From: Gracilariopsis chorda
Lineage: Eukaryota; Rhodophyta; Florideophyceae; Gracilariales; Gracilariaceae
NCBI GenBank assembly: GCA_003194525.1
Contig: NBIV01000207.1
Location: forward strand, 62,001 to 126,000
Length of the DNA stretch: 64,000 nt
Direction: 5' to 3'
Under the pieces are notes generated by a model that saw only the letters and a program-made list of their open reading frames with translations, did no database searches and was not told where the DNA came from. The position numbers and the translations under genes are program-made. Below, one piece after another: positions 20,171 to 29,873 of the stretch (position 1 is the stretch's first letter; every line of letters begins with the position of its first letter).

Positions 20171-22385
20171 GGGATCCTGTCTGGAGACAAACTGGCATCA
20201 TGCTGTGCCTCATGGACTTTGTTTTTTGCGTTTCTAGAACGTGAGTGGAACTAATTACGAAAATGAATCAATCGCGTCCTATTTTCAAGTCCCAACTTCT
20301 TCTTTATTGAAAAGAGTACCTAAATGGTAAGAGGCAGCTTGAAGTGCATGTGCTATAGAAAAGCGATCGATTGAGACCCAGTTCACTTTCAAAGTCTGCG
20401 GAGAAACAATTCGTGTCTTTTTAAGGCAGAAGCTGTTCATATGAGTGATTGCTTTTTCCCAGAAGCTGGACAGGTTATACAAGACTACATAGCAATATAA
20501 AACACAGCACTTCTGTACGCGAACTGCCCAGACGTTGACTCTGGCAACCATCTTTACCCTCTACCTTTCTCAATACCAACGGTTTGCTAAGACGTGATCA
20601 GAACGGCACCGTATCACATTCGATGTTAGTTTCTATTCTGCAAATTGCGTGTGGAGAGGAAATAAACAAGACGAATTTGGGAGACTGTGTTGGGAAGGAC
20701 TTATCCCGTCTCAATTCCACCCCAACCATGAAACGCTCATGTGTGTATTGAAACGCAAGCGCAGAGCAGGAGCATCACCACTCAATATACAAAATCGCGC
20801 AGTTCCACTGGTACGAGTTCTGTCCAACTTGCGTATAACAAAGTCATGCAGGGCTACCTCCGCTGTTGTGCATGGCTTCGTCCACCTCCCGATCACCGCC
20901 ACGGACAAACTGGAGCACCCAGTCGCATTGCCTAGTACGCATTGCCTACAAAAAAACGAATGCAATCCAGTCTGGTGATACTTGAGATTTGTATGCGTAA
21001 AGACTTTAGAAGTAGACTGCATTTGTGATATCTCAAAACTTTTCGTGATGACAGAAGGAAGCAACGTGAAAATTCTTTTCATGATCGTGGTGGCCCACGA
21101 AACATCGGACAGTTTCACGTTCACCATGTGGATAACGCTTTGCCAAAGCAACAGGTCAAGGAGGCACGTCCGACGGCATCTCGACAGCGAAGCACGTAGA
21201 TATTGCGTTCCCCATCTACATAGACCGCTAACTGTCTAGCCTTTCAGCCGTTCTTCTTCTTTTTCTTTGTTGTGATTTCAATATACCTGATTACGGCATA
21301 TTGATAGAGGTTCTCATGAGAAAAACCTCTCTCTAATTGCGCTTTGACTTTAAATGAACGAAACCAACGCTTGTTCCGCAATTCTTGTTCTAATGCAGAA
21401 TAGACCTCTTACCTTTTCCACTAACTATTTGGACCTAAAAAGTCCGAGCTTGTTGCAAGCACAAACAGCACAGGGGAGACAAAGTGAACCAGGGATTTTC
21501 TATGACGAAAACTTCTCCAGCAGTTAAAATGTAGTTCCAGAGCTGGCCTTTTCAAGCAGGTGTGTTTCTCAAGCATGAACCTTCTCCGACTTAGGTTCAC
21601 GTTACAATATGGACGTTAGTACTCTGATGTTACGGGACGAGGGTATTAGGAAAAACAACAAGCATCGCCATCTACTGCAGAATCCCATCGACACTTGTCT
21701 CCATTGCAAAAGTTAAAAAACACGATGGTTCAGCTTTAAAGCTTAGCACGTATTAAATGCTATGGCTTATCAAGGTTAGAGACACGTAGATGCCTAGGAT
21801 GGAGTACGGTCTGAGAGATACTCTTCCGTCTTGACGGCAGAATGATTCAGCAGAGACAAACATTCTTTTACTCGGGCGGTGCTCAGGGTCCAAATTTTAA
21901 GCTACGAGTCGACGTGAATCACGGTGCTAGATAATTATGATCTCGTTAATGCAAACATGTTTCAATTTGGCGACGAACCGGAAACGAGAGTACAGCGAAG
22001 AGCCGAGGGTTTTTGACATTAACCTTTGAAAAGAGATGCCAAGGACTGCGGGTCTTTTTGTTTCTTTGGCTATATCGTTGGTCTTGGTCTATTCACATAA
22101 CCAGACGTTTAGAGACACGCTTTACGTCGACTTCCGCGCCGTTTATACACACTTGTGTCCACATTATCGTTGAGTATGGCAGACAGAGAGCCAATACTTC
22201 TTAATTGAATACAAACGGAAGTCTGAGATCAAAACGTCACATTCACTTCGGACTTTCAAAAGCCAAAGAACCGTCCTTCACTGAATCATAACAATCTGCA
22301 GCTTAAAGCTCATGTAGTCTTGAATAATCTTTTCTGATGGTTCTATCTCTTCTCTTTCGGTTCATAACCTACCTCTAAAACGAAA
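20171..22385. other. No recognised gene
   Basis: 2.2 kb between bL32m and the cyclin gene, with only short frames (for example 20711-21151 minus, 146 codons, and 20649-20978 plus) lacking known motifs. It may hold regulatory sequence and old repeats. Confidence 0.4.
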
Positions 22386-23135
22386 ATGAACAAGCACAAC
22401 ACGAATGAAAAGGTTCGGAGCTCCGCCCGAGGTGCTTACGAAAGAGAACAAGACGTTGAACAAAGGCGAATCCCATACAATTTGCGGAAACGTACTCGAA
22501 TGACTGAGGACCGTGATCTCTCTGGGAGGGACGGCAGGGATAGCAGATACGGGCAGCGGACGCGGTCGAAGAGGAAGCGGGTTCGGCTCGAAGGGCGCGG
22601 AAATGAGAAGCAGAAACGGACTACAGAGACTTCATCTAGGAAGCGAGCCAGAAAAGAACAAGGAGAGGAATTAGACAAGAAGAAGGCGAAGTTAGAAGAG
22701 ATAAACGAAGAAGAAAGCTTTAGGAGAATGCTGTATAGACTCTCAAAAGTTCTGATGATGCTCTGTTCATGCAAGAGTGCTTTGGAAGAAGAGAAAACTT
22801 TCGAGAAGATCAGGCACTTCCTATTCAAATTGGCGTACACCTCACTCGGTGACGAGACGGTATTCGTTACGGCGTTCGTTCTGCTGGATAGAATTATCAC
22901 AGCCCAAAAACCGATTGCAGTCACCACCGACAGAGTGCATGAACTATTCTGTGGGCTTATCCTTCTGGCATCAAAGTTCTTACGAGACTTGCCAACCTGG
23001 AATTGGGAAGCCAGCACGCTGTTATATCTGCCTAGGATTCATGAAGTGGAATTAGAACTCCTCGAATGTCTGAATTGGGATGTGTGGGTATCAAGAGCCG
23101 AGTTTGATTGTTATAGAACTGAGATCATGCGGTGA
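22386..23135 (+). CDS. Cyclin-fold protein, PHO80/cyclin-P-like
   Basis: 249 residues. The first ~110 are very basic (RKRTRM, RSKRKRVRLEGR, SRKRARKEQ) and probably disordered and nuclear. Residues about 115-245 show the cyclin-box pattern: a helix ending LAYTSLGDETVFVTAFVLLDRII, then HELFCGLILLASKFLRDLPTWNW and HEVELELLECLNWDVWVS. The latter resembles the PHO80-type ELNxLExxFL...WDLxV segment. Such cyclins activate Pho85/CDK5-like kinases. Only one cyclin fold is present. The stop codon lies inside the 3' end of the convergent DUF2064 gene. Confidence 0.75.
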   Translation: MNKHNTNEKVRSSARGAYEREQDVEQRRIPYNLRKRTRMTEDRDLSGRDGRDSRYGQRTRSKRKRVRLEGRGNEKQKRTTETSSRKRARKEQGEELDKKKAKLEEINEEESFRRMLYRLSKVLMMLCSCKSALEEEKTFEKIRHFLFKLAYTSLGDETVFVTAFVLLDRIITAQKPIAVTTDRVHELFCGLILLASKFLRDLPTWNWEASTLLYLPRIHEVELELLECLNWDVWVSRAEFDCYRTEIMR

Positions 23136-23769
23136 GATATTGGAGATCCTCCGGTGTATCAATATCTCGTAGCTTTGGCAGCATTTTTGTTGATAGGTCA
23201 GAGGATTCCGCGGCTGCCATGGTATCACGGAACACTGTGGAAGTACTCCATGGAATTGAGGTAAACAGCTTTCTGTTCATTTGCCTCAGCCCAAGTAGAT
23301 AGTAGCCTCCATCTACGGCCGGTCCTACGACAACATCCGCTTCATCGAGTAGAGCAAAGGAGTTCAACAAAATAGATTCAGTCAAATCAGGGGCGTCGGA
23401 TCCTATTACAACAACTTTCATGGCACCACGTTTGAAGGAGTTCTCGAAAGCGGCTATAAGACGGGCTCCAAGATCACCATTTCGTTGCAGACACAACGAC
23501 TGACGTTCGCGGGGTTGAATCCACTCCTCTATTTTCGAAATAGGAAGGACTTCGTGGGTCGCATAGTGTATGATTGTTTGGGCGTTTGGATCATGTTGTT
23601 GAAAACGAGCTACGGTTTGAAGAGTCTTTTGAGTGAGCTGGTTAGAAATGAGAGCCGCACCATCTGGACCTTTAACCGGAATTAGACGGGTTTTGGCGAA
23701 GCCTGGGGCGGGGTATTTTGTGAAGAGAAGGAGGTGGTGAGTGTGTTTCGAGGCGAAGGGTCCTTGCAT
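23125..23769 (-). CDS. DUF2064 glycosyltransferase, arsenosugar-biosynthesis type
   Basis: 214 residues in one exon with all the hallmarks of the TIGR04282/DUF2064 family, a GT-A-like nucleotidyl/glycosyl transferase: FTKYPAPGFAKTRL (16-29), GSDAPDL (123-129) and VVGPAVDGGYYLLGL (147-161). In bacteria the family sits beside the arsenic radical-SAM enzyme ArsS and is annotated as adding the sugar in arsenosugar formation. Red algae accumulate arsenosugars, so this role fits, but it is inferred. No transit peptide is obvious. The gene is convergent with the cyclin gene and overlaps its coding end by 11 bp. Confidence 0.85.
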   Translation of the reverse strand: MQGPFASKHTHHLLLFTKYPAPGFAKTRLIPVKGPDGAALISNQLTQKTLQTVARFQQHDPNAQTIIHYATHEVLPISKIEEWIQPRERQSLCLQRNGDLGARLIAAFENSFKRGAMKVVVIGSDAPDLTESILLNSFALLDEADVVVGPAVDGGYYLLGLRQMNRKLFTSIPWSTSTVFRDTMAAAESSDLSTKMLPKLRDIDTPEDLQYLTA

Positions 23770-24093
23770 TCTGTGAGCTTCACGATGTGAGGAACTCGCG
23801 CAAAGAGAGAGAAAGTCTGCAAAATATTGGCTGCAAGGTGGTGAGATATGTGTCTAACTCAAGGAGTGCTCCTGTATTCGCAGAAAGGTTGCGGCGCCCA
23901 ACCGCAGCTGAGCGACGAGCGGAAAGGGGACAGGGGCTACAGAAGTTATGGCTTTGCTACGAAAGGGTAAGAGCATGCGGTTTGGGTTGTGAAAAGAGGA
24001 GGAAAGCTTTCTACTAGGACATATGTTATCAAGAATTGCACCTGCGATGTGAATCGCATCATGTGAGCACACAAAGATGAGTACGAGGATGTA
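23770..24093. promoter_or_regulatory. Divergent promoter region, DUF2064 / SDR
   Basis: 324 bp between divergent starts. It contains short overlapping frames on both strands that I consider fortuitous. No clear TATA box. Confidence 0.35.
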
Positions 24094-25305
24094 ATGAAGT
24101 CAATGTTTTTACCGATTGGGTGCATTGATTCTGAAAGTCCGATCTTCTCACCTGCATCTCTTCTTTTTCAAAAGAAAAGAGGACACGTACTGGCTCCTTA
24201 TCCCCCCGTCATTCGTGTGCTTACGCTTTGCTCAGTGGGGTGCTTTCTTGCTCACGTAGCCTTCCATCGCCCTCCAGGCTCTATGCTCGTCATGCCTCAA
24301 AGCACGCTGCAATTCATAGTCGGGTATGTAAAGTTGACATTGGACACGTTATCGCAACAGTTAGTCAATCCAAAGACCCATGCGCACGTTGTCTTCCGAG
24401 CGGATGACGAGTACTTGCGCGGTAAACTGGCAATCGTGACCGGTGCAAACACGGGCATCGGACTGGAAACGGCGCGTATGCTAGCGGGTGCCGGCGCGAA
24501 TGTAGTTCTCGCGTGTCGTAACTTGGACAAGGCGCAAGACGCTGCACAGAGTATTCGAAATGTACACCCGTCTGCTCGTGTTGAGATAAGCAAGCTAGAT
24601 CTTTCCGAACTCGATTCTGTACGCGCTTTCGCGCGATGGGTGGGTAAACGCGCATGCCACATGTTGGTTCTCAATGCGGGGATAATGGGTGCTGAAAAGT
24701 CGAATCCAGAGGCCCACTTCATGGTAAACCATGCAGCACACGCCCTGTTATCTTTACTGTTGCTACGGAACGTGCAGCGCGTCCATGGACGTATTGTATT
24801 TATATCGAGTCTCACTCTGCTGATCTCAGACCTCCATCTGGACGACATGGCTTTCAACACACGCCGATATTACTGGATGACCGCATACGCGAACAGCAAA
24901 CTAAGCATGGTTCTGTTCATGCGCGCTCTTCACAAACGTGTTGGGCATGCTGTAATAGTGAACGCAGTGCATCCCGGAGAGGCCACTTCAGACGTTGCGC
25001 GATATCTGGGCAAGGTTTGGATGACACTGCACAAAAAAGTGGGCAAGTTGTTCCTGCTTTCCGTCGCACAATCTGCGCGTACGTCTGTATTCGTGGCCGG
25101 GGCGCAGGAAGCGCAGCAGGGATGTAATCTGTTTCATCGCGTGGACCAAATCGTGAGAATTCCGTCTCGACTGGTCGGTGATGAGGATGTAGAACGGTTA
25201 TGGGATGTGACATTACGAGCCGCAAGAGTAACCGACGAGGATGTGAGTGTGTTGAATGAACTGATGGCTGCTAGAGATAATGAATGTGAAGGGATGAAAC
25301 TATGA
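24094..25305 (+). CDS. Short-chain dehydrogenase/reductase, retinol-dehydrogenase/WWOX-like
   Basis: 403 residues. The Rossmann SDR core starts near residue 109: TGANTGIG (116-123) binds NAD(P), CRN at 141-143 suggests NADP preference, LNAGIMG (193-199), catalytic Ser238/239 and YANSK (Tyr265, Lys269). This is the classical SDR layout seen in retinol dehydrogenases, WWOX and protochlorophyllide reductases. An N-terminal hydrophobic segment (about 37-58) could be a membrane anchor or part of a targeting sequence. Substrate unknown. ATG 24094 is the first in frame; a start at Met64 or Met67 would omit the hydrophobic segment. Confidence 0.85.
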   Translation: MKSMFLPIGCIDSESPIFSPASLLFQKKRGHVLAPYPPVIRVLTLCSVGCFLAHVAFHRPPGSMLVMPQSTLQFIVGYVKLTLDTLSQQLVNPKTHAHVVFRADDEYLRGKLAIVTGANTGIGLETARMLAGAGANVVLACRNLDKAQDAAQSIRNVHPSARVEISKLDLSELDSVRAFARWVGKRACHMLVLNAGIMGAEKSNPEAHFMVNHAAHALLSLLLLRNVQRVHGRIVFISSLTLLISDLHLDDMAFNTRRYYWMTAYANSKLSMVLFMRALHKRVGHAVIVNAVHPGEATSDVARYLGKVWMTLHKKVGKLFLLSVAQSARTSVFVAGAQEAQQGCNLFHRVDQIVRIPSRLVGDEDVERLWDVTLRAARVTDEDVSVLNELMAARDNECEGMKL

Positions 25306-25580
25306 TGTTAGACTAGAATTGAAGCAGTGTATGAGAACTGTGGACCGAGCACAAGACTGCCTGGTTGGTGGTGAGGCAGATACAACTATGTTTGAGGCGT
25401 CCCAGACGGCAGCCGAATAGATATCTGAGATAGATTTAACAAGGTTGCTTGAGAACGCGCAGAAATGGTGAAGCGACCAAAGACGACATGGACAATACGA
25501 AGCGTGGTTTACACGTTAGTCAAAGAAGTACACAGACATGTACAAGCCGAAAATACCGAAGACCAACCGCACAGCAGCAA
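25306..25580. other. 3' intergenic region
   Basis: Convergent space between the SDR gene and the plastid-type gene. Nothing recognised. Confidence 0.4.
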
Positions 25581-26339
25581 TCAGGCTCCAGAAGTGCCAG
25601 TAAGTTCTTCCGGCAACAAACCCAAGGTAGAGAACACAATTCGCGCCCACTGGCTTCGAATACTAGCCTGATTGGCATCCAAAGGTGGTGCATCCTTATC
25701 CTTTTTCAAGTTAAGCTCAAGTTTAAAGCGTTGCAAGTCATATCCCCTCTGAGCGGCGTCACAAACGCTGTCAACCAAAGCAAAAATGGCCCGCGCAATG
25801 TCCGAAAGTTCCGATTCAGAGAGCTCTTTACGCGCGTCTAAGACGCCACGCTCGGATGGAAAACGATAGCGACTAAGCGTGGCATACACCAGCGCAAGCC
25901 ATATTAGGCGTGTTCGCTTCTCATCATCGTTCAACTGAATGTCCTGTCCCATGATAACACCTCGCTTCTCATGCGTGGATAACTCGAACTTGAGCGCGGT
26001 AAGCGAGTATCCTGCTTTGTAAGAGGCGGCTGCAGCTAGAACAAAGGCGCGTATGGCTTGGTTGTACGCGGGTCCTACGCCATTTGTCATGAGCCGCAAC
26101 CAGACATTTCGGAAGGATACTTCAAGAGCACCGCACAATACGGCGCCTGAAGGCGGTTGTGCCTCTGAAGACGACTGATCCGAGGAGCAACGCGGCGTAT
26201 ATACGACTCGTGCAGCCGAGCGTCTCGGTGTTGTCGGTCGGGCCCGTCGCAAAGTCGGCGATGAACAGCGGGTTGAGCGCGGGGACAGCTTCACGCGGAA
26301 GGTGGGACTCGATGCGAAGGCAGCCATATCTCTGTTCAT
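25581..26339 (-). CDS. Unrecognised protein with plastid-type presequence and internal duplication
   Basis: 252 residues from ATG 26339 (MNRDMAAFASS). The first ~50 residues are Ser/Arg/Pro-rich without acidic residues, typical of a plastid transit peptide. The mature part holds two copies of a helical module: about 94-156 (GYSLTALKFEL ... RLIWLALVYATL) and about 183-240 (GYDLQRFKLEL ... SQWARIVFSTLGL). I do not recognise the family. An ATG at 26411 is in frame, but a TATAAAA box at 26390-26384 lies downstream of it, so I prefer the inner start. It is convergent with the SDR gene. Confidence 0.65.
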   Translation of the reverse strand: MNRDMAAFASSPTFRVKLSPRSTRCSSPTLRRARPTTPRRSAARVVYTPRCSSDQSSSEAQPPSGAVLCGALEVSFRNVWLRLMTNGVGPAYNQAIRAFVLAAAASYKAGYSLTALKFELSTHEKRGVIMGQDIQLNDDEKRTRLIWLALVYATLSRYRFPSERGVLDARKELSESELSDIARAIFALVDSVCDAAQRGYDLQRFKLELNLKKDKDAPPLDANQASIRSQWARIVFSTLGLLPEELTGTSGA

Positions 26340-26383
26340 AGATGGGAGTGTTCCCACAACGTGACGACAACGCTCGCTCGCCG

Positions 26384-26390
26384 TTTTATA
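26384..26390 (-). promoter_or_regulatory. TATA box of the plastid-type gene
   Basis: TATAAAA on the minus strand, 45 bp upstream of the chosen ATG at 26339. It implies transcription starting near 26355. Confidence 0.5.
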
Positions 26391-26603
26391 CATAAGCTGA
26401 GCGGAGCGCATTCAGCTTGGACTTACAATATGTGCCGTGGTGCAACACATGCAGCACCGGACAGGACTTCACGTGCGGCAGGCACAGCATTGTACGTGTG
26501 CACGCTGTGCCAATGCAACCGACTCCCTCGTGGAGCACAGCTGCCTGCTACGTCACAGCCTCCCCTGTCACAGCCTCCCCTTCCGAGCACACTCACCATC
26601 ACA

Positions 26604-27143
26604 ATGAGCTGCGCTTCGCTGTTCGTGTTCTTCCTGCTGCTCCGCCTCGCAGTGTCCGACCGCCGAAACCACTCAAATTCCTACTCAGAGCTGCTTCAAA
26701 CCCCCGCGACACCCTCGCCACATCAGCCCCCCCCACCAGAGCAACCTCCCTTCGGCATCCGCATCTACGAAGACCTAAAAGAACTCCCAACCCGCCTGCT
26801 CTCAGAAGCTCCGCCAACCGCCCCCCGCTGCCAGGCCACCCCCCAACAGGTCTCCCCAAAACCGCCCTACATCTGCGGCACACGCTGTGACACAGTACTT
26901 CTCGCCATGCATTCGCATTGTCGCAATGCTAATCGTAACTGGGTACCCTGTTCCAAACCGCGCAAGTTCCGACGTTGTTTCCCTAGAATTTGCTACAGAA
27001 AACTCTCTCCATTACGAGCGCCGGCTCCTTATTTCGACCATCGTTCCGTCGCTATCGTGCGTTATCGACGTCCACTTCCCTTGCATGAACGTCGCGCCCG
27101 ACGAAACCGTCAGTCTAGCAGTCTGAGTGCAATCTTCAAATGA
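26604..27143 (+). CDS. Possible small secreted, proline-rich protein
   Basis: ATG 26604 opens a 179-codon frame beginning MSCASLFVFFLLLRLAVSD, a convincing signal peptide, followed by a Pro/Ser-rich stretch and a Cys-containing segment (CGTRCD). A second frame (26887-27126) overlaps and looks equally protein-like (ERRLLISTIVPSLSCVIDV). A short intron or sequence error may therefore join the first half to that frame. The region is GC-rich and also open on the other strand, so chance is possible. Function unknown. Confidence 0.3.
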   Translation: MSCASLFVFFLLLRLAVSDRRNHSNSYSELLQTPATPSPHQPPPPEQPPFGIRIYEDLKELPTRLLSEAPPTAPRCQATPQQVSPKPPYICGTRCDTVLLAMHSHCRNANRNWVPCSKPRKFRRCFPRICYRKLSPLRAPAPYFDHRSVAIVRYRRPLPLHERRARRNRQSSSLSAIFK

Positions 27144-27428
27144 GTCTTTCTTACTTCCCATCCCGCCATTTTCAACGTCCACTCATTTTGCTCCACGTCT
27201 GCTTCACCACGTTATCTCCTTCCCTTACAACCCCACACGTGTATCACTAGTAGTACTACTTGCGCATATCTTAATTACAATCTCGAGCGCTTCGCATTGC
27301 GAAGTTTGCAACCTCCCACCTGTAAAACCAAAGGCGCCACCTCGCCGACGTACACCTCCGGCCCACATCCCCATCCCCATCCCCACCCCCGTCATCGGCA
27401 CCTTCCCCAACACCCATTCCTTAACAAC

Positions 27429-29063
27429 ATGAACCCCGCATTCCTCTCTCCTCACTTTCCGCGACTGCTGGTATCTCCTCTACGTCCTCTCCGTCATAAC
27501 TTTCTGCGTCCACCATTACACTTCCGTACACCCTCCCTACGCCCTGTCCATCGACTACCTCTAGCCACTGCAGCTGCACCTCCTGAATCTACAACACAAC
27601 GCTCACAACCCGCACCCCCCCGTACCCGCATCAACACAGTATCATCTGATCTCATCGGCAACACCCTTTGCGTAAAAGGATGGGTCCGTTCCGTGCGCGC
27701 TCAAAAAGCGTTCGCCTTTATCGATCTAAACGACGGCACCAATCTAGCCGGCCTTCAAATCATAGTACACGGCGATGCACCATGTTTCCCACTTGTTTCA
27801 ACTCTATCCACAGGCTGCTCAATTTCAGCCGTGGGTGAACTCGTCGCATCTTTAGGAAGTGCGCAGCCGGTGGAATTGCGTGCTACTGCGCTCACCCTTC
27901 TCGGATCAGCTGCTCAATACCCTTTACAGAAGAAACGTCATTCTCTTGAGTTTCTAAGGTCCATTGCTCACCTACGACCACGAACCAATTCCATCGCCGC
28001 CGTCTCGCGCATTCGCTCCGCGTTGGCAATGGCCACACACGCGTTTTTCTCTGAGAACGGATTTGTATACGTTCATTCACCACTGATCACGGCCAGTGAT
28101 TGTGAAGGTGCCGGTGAGATGTTTCGTGTCACAACTGCTTTACAACAGGATGGAACGCCCCAGCCATCCGAGTCATCGCAAACTGAACATAGTGAACAAA
28201 GCGATTCGACTCCCCGAGTCGATTTCAAGAATGATTTCTTCGGCAAACCAGCTTTTCTTACCGTTTCAGGACAGCTCAGCGCAGAGTGTTTTGCTACAGC
28301 TTTGGGCGATGTTTATACGTTTGGTCCCACTTTTCGAGCGGAGAATAGTAATACATCACGTCATCTTGCCGAATTTTGGATGATTGAACCTGAAATGGCA
28401 TTTGCCGACTTGCATGACGACATGAATAACGCCGAACAGCTGGTCAAGTATTTGGTTTCCCACGTGATACAAAAATGTTCGGCGGACCTTGCCTTCTTTG
28501 ACCGCTTCATTCAAAAGGGACTCCTGCAAAAGCTTAACACCGTTGTGGAAAAGCCGTTTGCTCGCTTGTCCTACACTGAGGCTATTGATATCTTGGAACG
28601 AGCTAATAAGCCAAATAAGAAGGGTAAGCGACGTTTCGAATTTGAGGTTCGATGGGGAGTTGATCTTCAATCGGAGCATGAAAGATACTTAGCTGAAACT
28701 CATTTCCAAAAGCCGGTGTTTGTGTATAACTACCCGAGCGCAATCAAGGCCTTTTACATGCGCGCGAATGATGAGGACGGTGGAAAGACTTGTGCTGCTA
28801 TGGATCTTCTCGTTCCCGGTATTGGAGAACTCATTGGAGGCAGTCAGAGGGAGGAACGACTCGATGTACTTGAAGACAAGATTGAAAAGAGTGGGTTGGA
28901 GTTCGACGCTTATTGGTGGTATTTGGATCTTCGACGGTTTGGTACCGTTCCTCATGCTGGGTACGGGTTGGGATTTGAACGTATGGTTCAGTTTGTTACT
29001 GGTATGGAGAATATTCGCGATGTCATACCGTTCCCCAGATACCCCGGGAATGCGGAATTTTAG
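27429..29063 (+). CDS. Asparaginyl-tRNA synthetase, organellar
   Basis: 544 residues. An Arg/Pro/Leu/His-rich presequence (about 1-65) without acidic residues precedes an OB-fold anticodon-binding domain (about 76-160, [22 protein letters not shown]). A class II catalytic domain follows, with motif 2 [18 protein letters not shown] (about 302-318) and motif 3 GYGLGFERM (511-519). The ending [10 protein letters not shown] is characteristic of bacterial-type AsnRS. It charges tRNA-Asn in mitochondrion and/or plastid. The reading frame opens earlier at a non-ATG codon; 27429 is the first ATG and begins the presequence. No introns. Confidence 0.92.
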   Translation: MNPAFLSPHFPRLLVSPLRPLRHNFLRPPLHFRTPSLRPVHRLPLATAAAPPESTTQRSQPAPPRTRINTVSSDLIGNTLCVKGWVRSVRAQKAFAFIDLNDGTNLAGLQIIVHGDAPCFPLVSTLSTGCSISAVGELVASLGSAQPVELRATALTLLGSAAQYPLQKKRHSLEFLRSIAHLRPRTNSIAAVSRIRSALAMATHAFFSENGFVYVHSPLITASDCEGAGEMFRVTTALQQDGTPQPSESSQTEHSEQSDSTPRVDFKNDFFGKPAFLTVSGQLSAECFATALGDVYTFGPTFRAENSNTSRHLAEFWMIEPEMAFADLHDDMNNAEQLVKYLVSHVIQKCSADLAFFDRFIQKGLLQKLNTVVEKPFARLSYTEAIDILERANKPNKKGKRRFEFEVRWGVDLQSEHERYLAETHFQKPVFVYNYPSAIKAFYMRANDEDGGKTCAAMDLLVPGIGELIGGSQREERLDVLEDKIEKSGLEFDAYWWYLDLRRFGTVPHAGYGLGFERMVQFVTGMENIRDVIPFPRYPGNAEF

Positions 29064-29873
29064 CTGCGTTTAGTTGACGGGCTAATACGAGCGCTCGTTT
29101 CTTTTTTTGGGCTTTTGTACGTAACGTGGATGTTCCACCTCTGTGTAAATGTAGAACGAAGCAGCAATCGTCCAAGTTTGACATCATCCCGTGGCTCGCC
29201 CATGAATATATCTGTAGACCACGTTGGTGTCGTACCTTTTACTTGCACGTTGGTAGCCAAACTCTTTGCTCGCTTTTCTTAAAGCATATCCGATAACGGG
29301 CCCGCCGGTGATTCGTTTCTCTGTTCTGGTTCTTTCCTCATCCCGTCGTGAAGAATCTATCATGTGTTCGAAGGGTGTGCAAAAGGTGGCGCGGGAATCG
29401 ACTGAAGGGTTATGTTCCTCTGTTATGTGTAAGGACTTCCTTAGCAGCTTCAAACATTGCGCTTTAACCTAACGAAGAAGTCAGTCTTATCGCGATTTGT
29501 TAATGTCAAAAGGATATTTTGTAGCTGCAATTGAAAGTGCCTGCAACTAGCACTTATCGGGTAGTGAGGCTGAAAACATGGCATTGTGTGCGTAGTATTA
29601 AGCCGAAATTGTGGCTCCGTTTGCAAGCTTCTGAAGCTTGCGCTAGTCCTTCTTAGCACAAAGCACTGCCAGGGAGGAGTGGATTACGCACGTATGTGTA
29701 CTCTAAACTTCTTAGATGCTCAGTATCCATCACCCTCATCTGCTTCTATCAGACTTCAGCGCAGCACAAACAAAAAAATGACCCCTTAACCACATTTACA
29801 CCATGGGACAATTTGAAACCGCTGTAGATACCGGGAAGATTCATTCGGAAAGCAACGCGCTGTCACAAACCAC
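29064..29873. other. No recognised gene
   Basis: 810 bp between the 3' ends of AsnRS and TOM40, which converge. Only short unrecognised frames. Longer than other 3'-3' gaps in this island. Confidence 0.45.

Noticed and set aside
27297..27428. N-terminal extension of AsnRS
   Set aside because: It lacks an ATG; the first ATG (27429) starts a normal organellar presequence. The extension has a His-Pro repeat typical of translated non-coding DNA.
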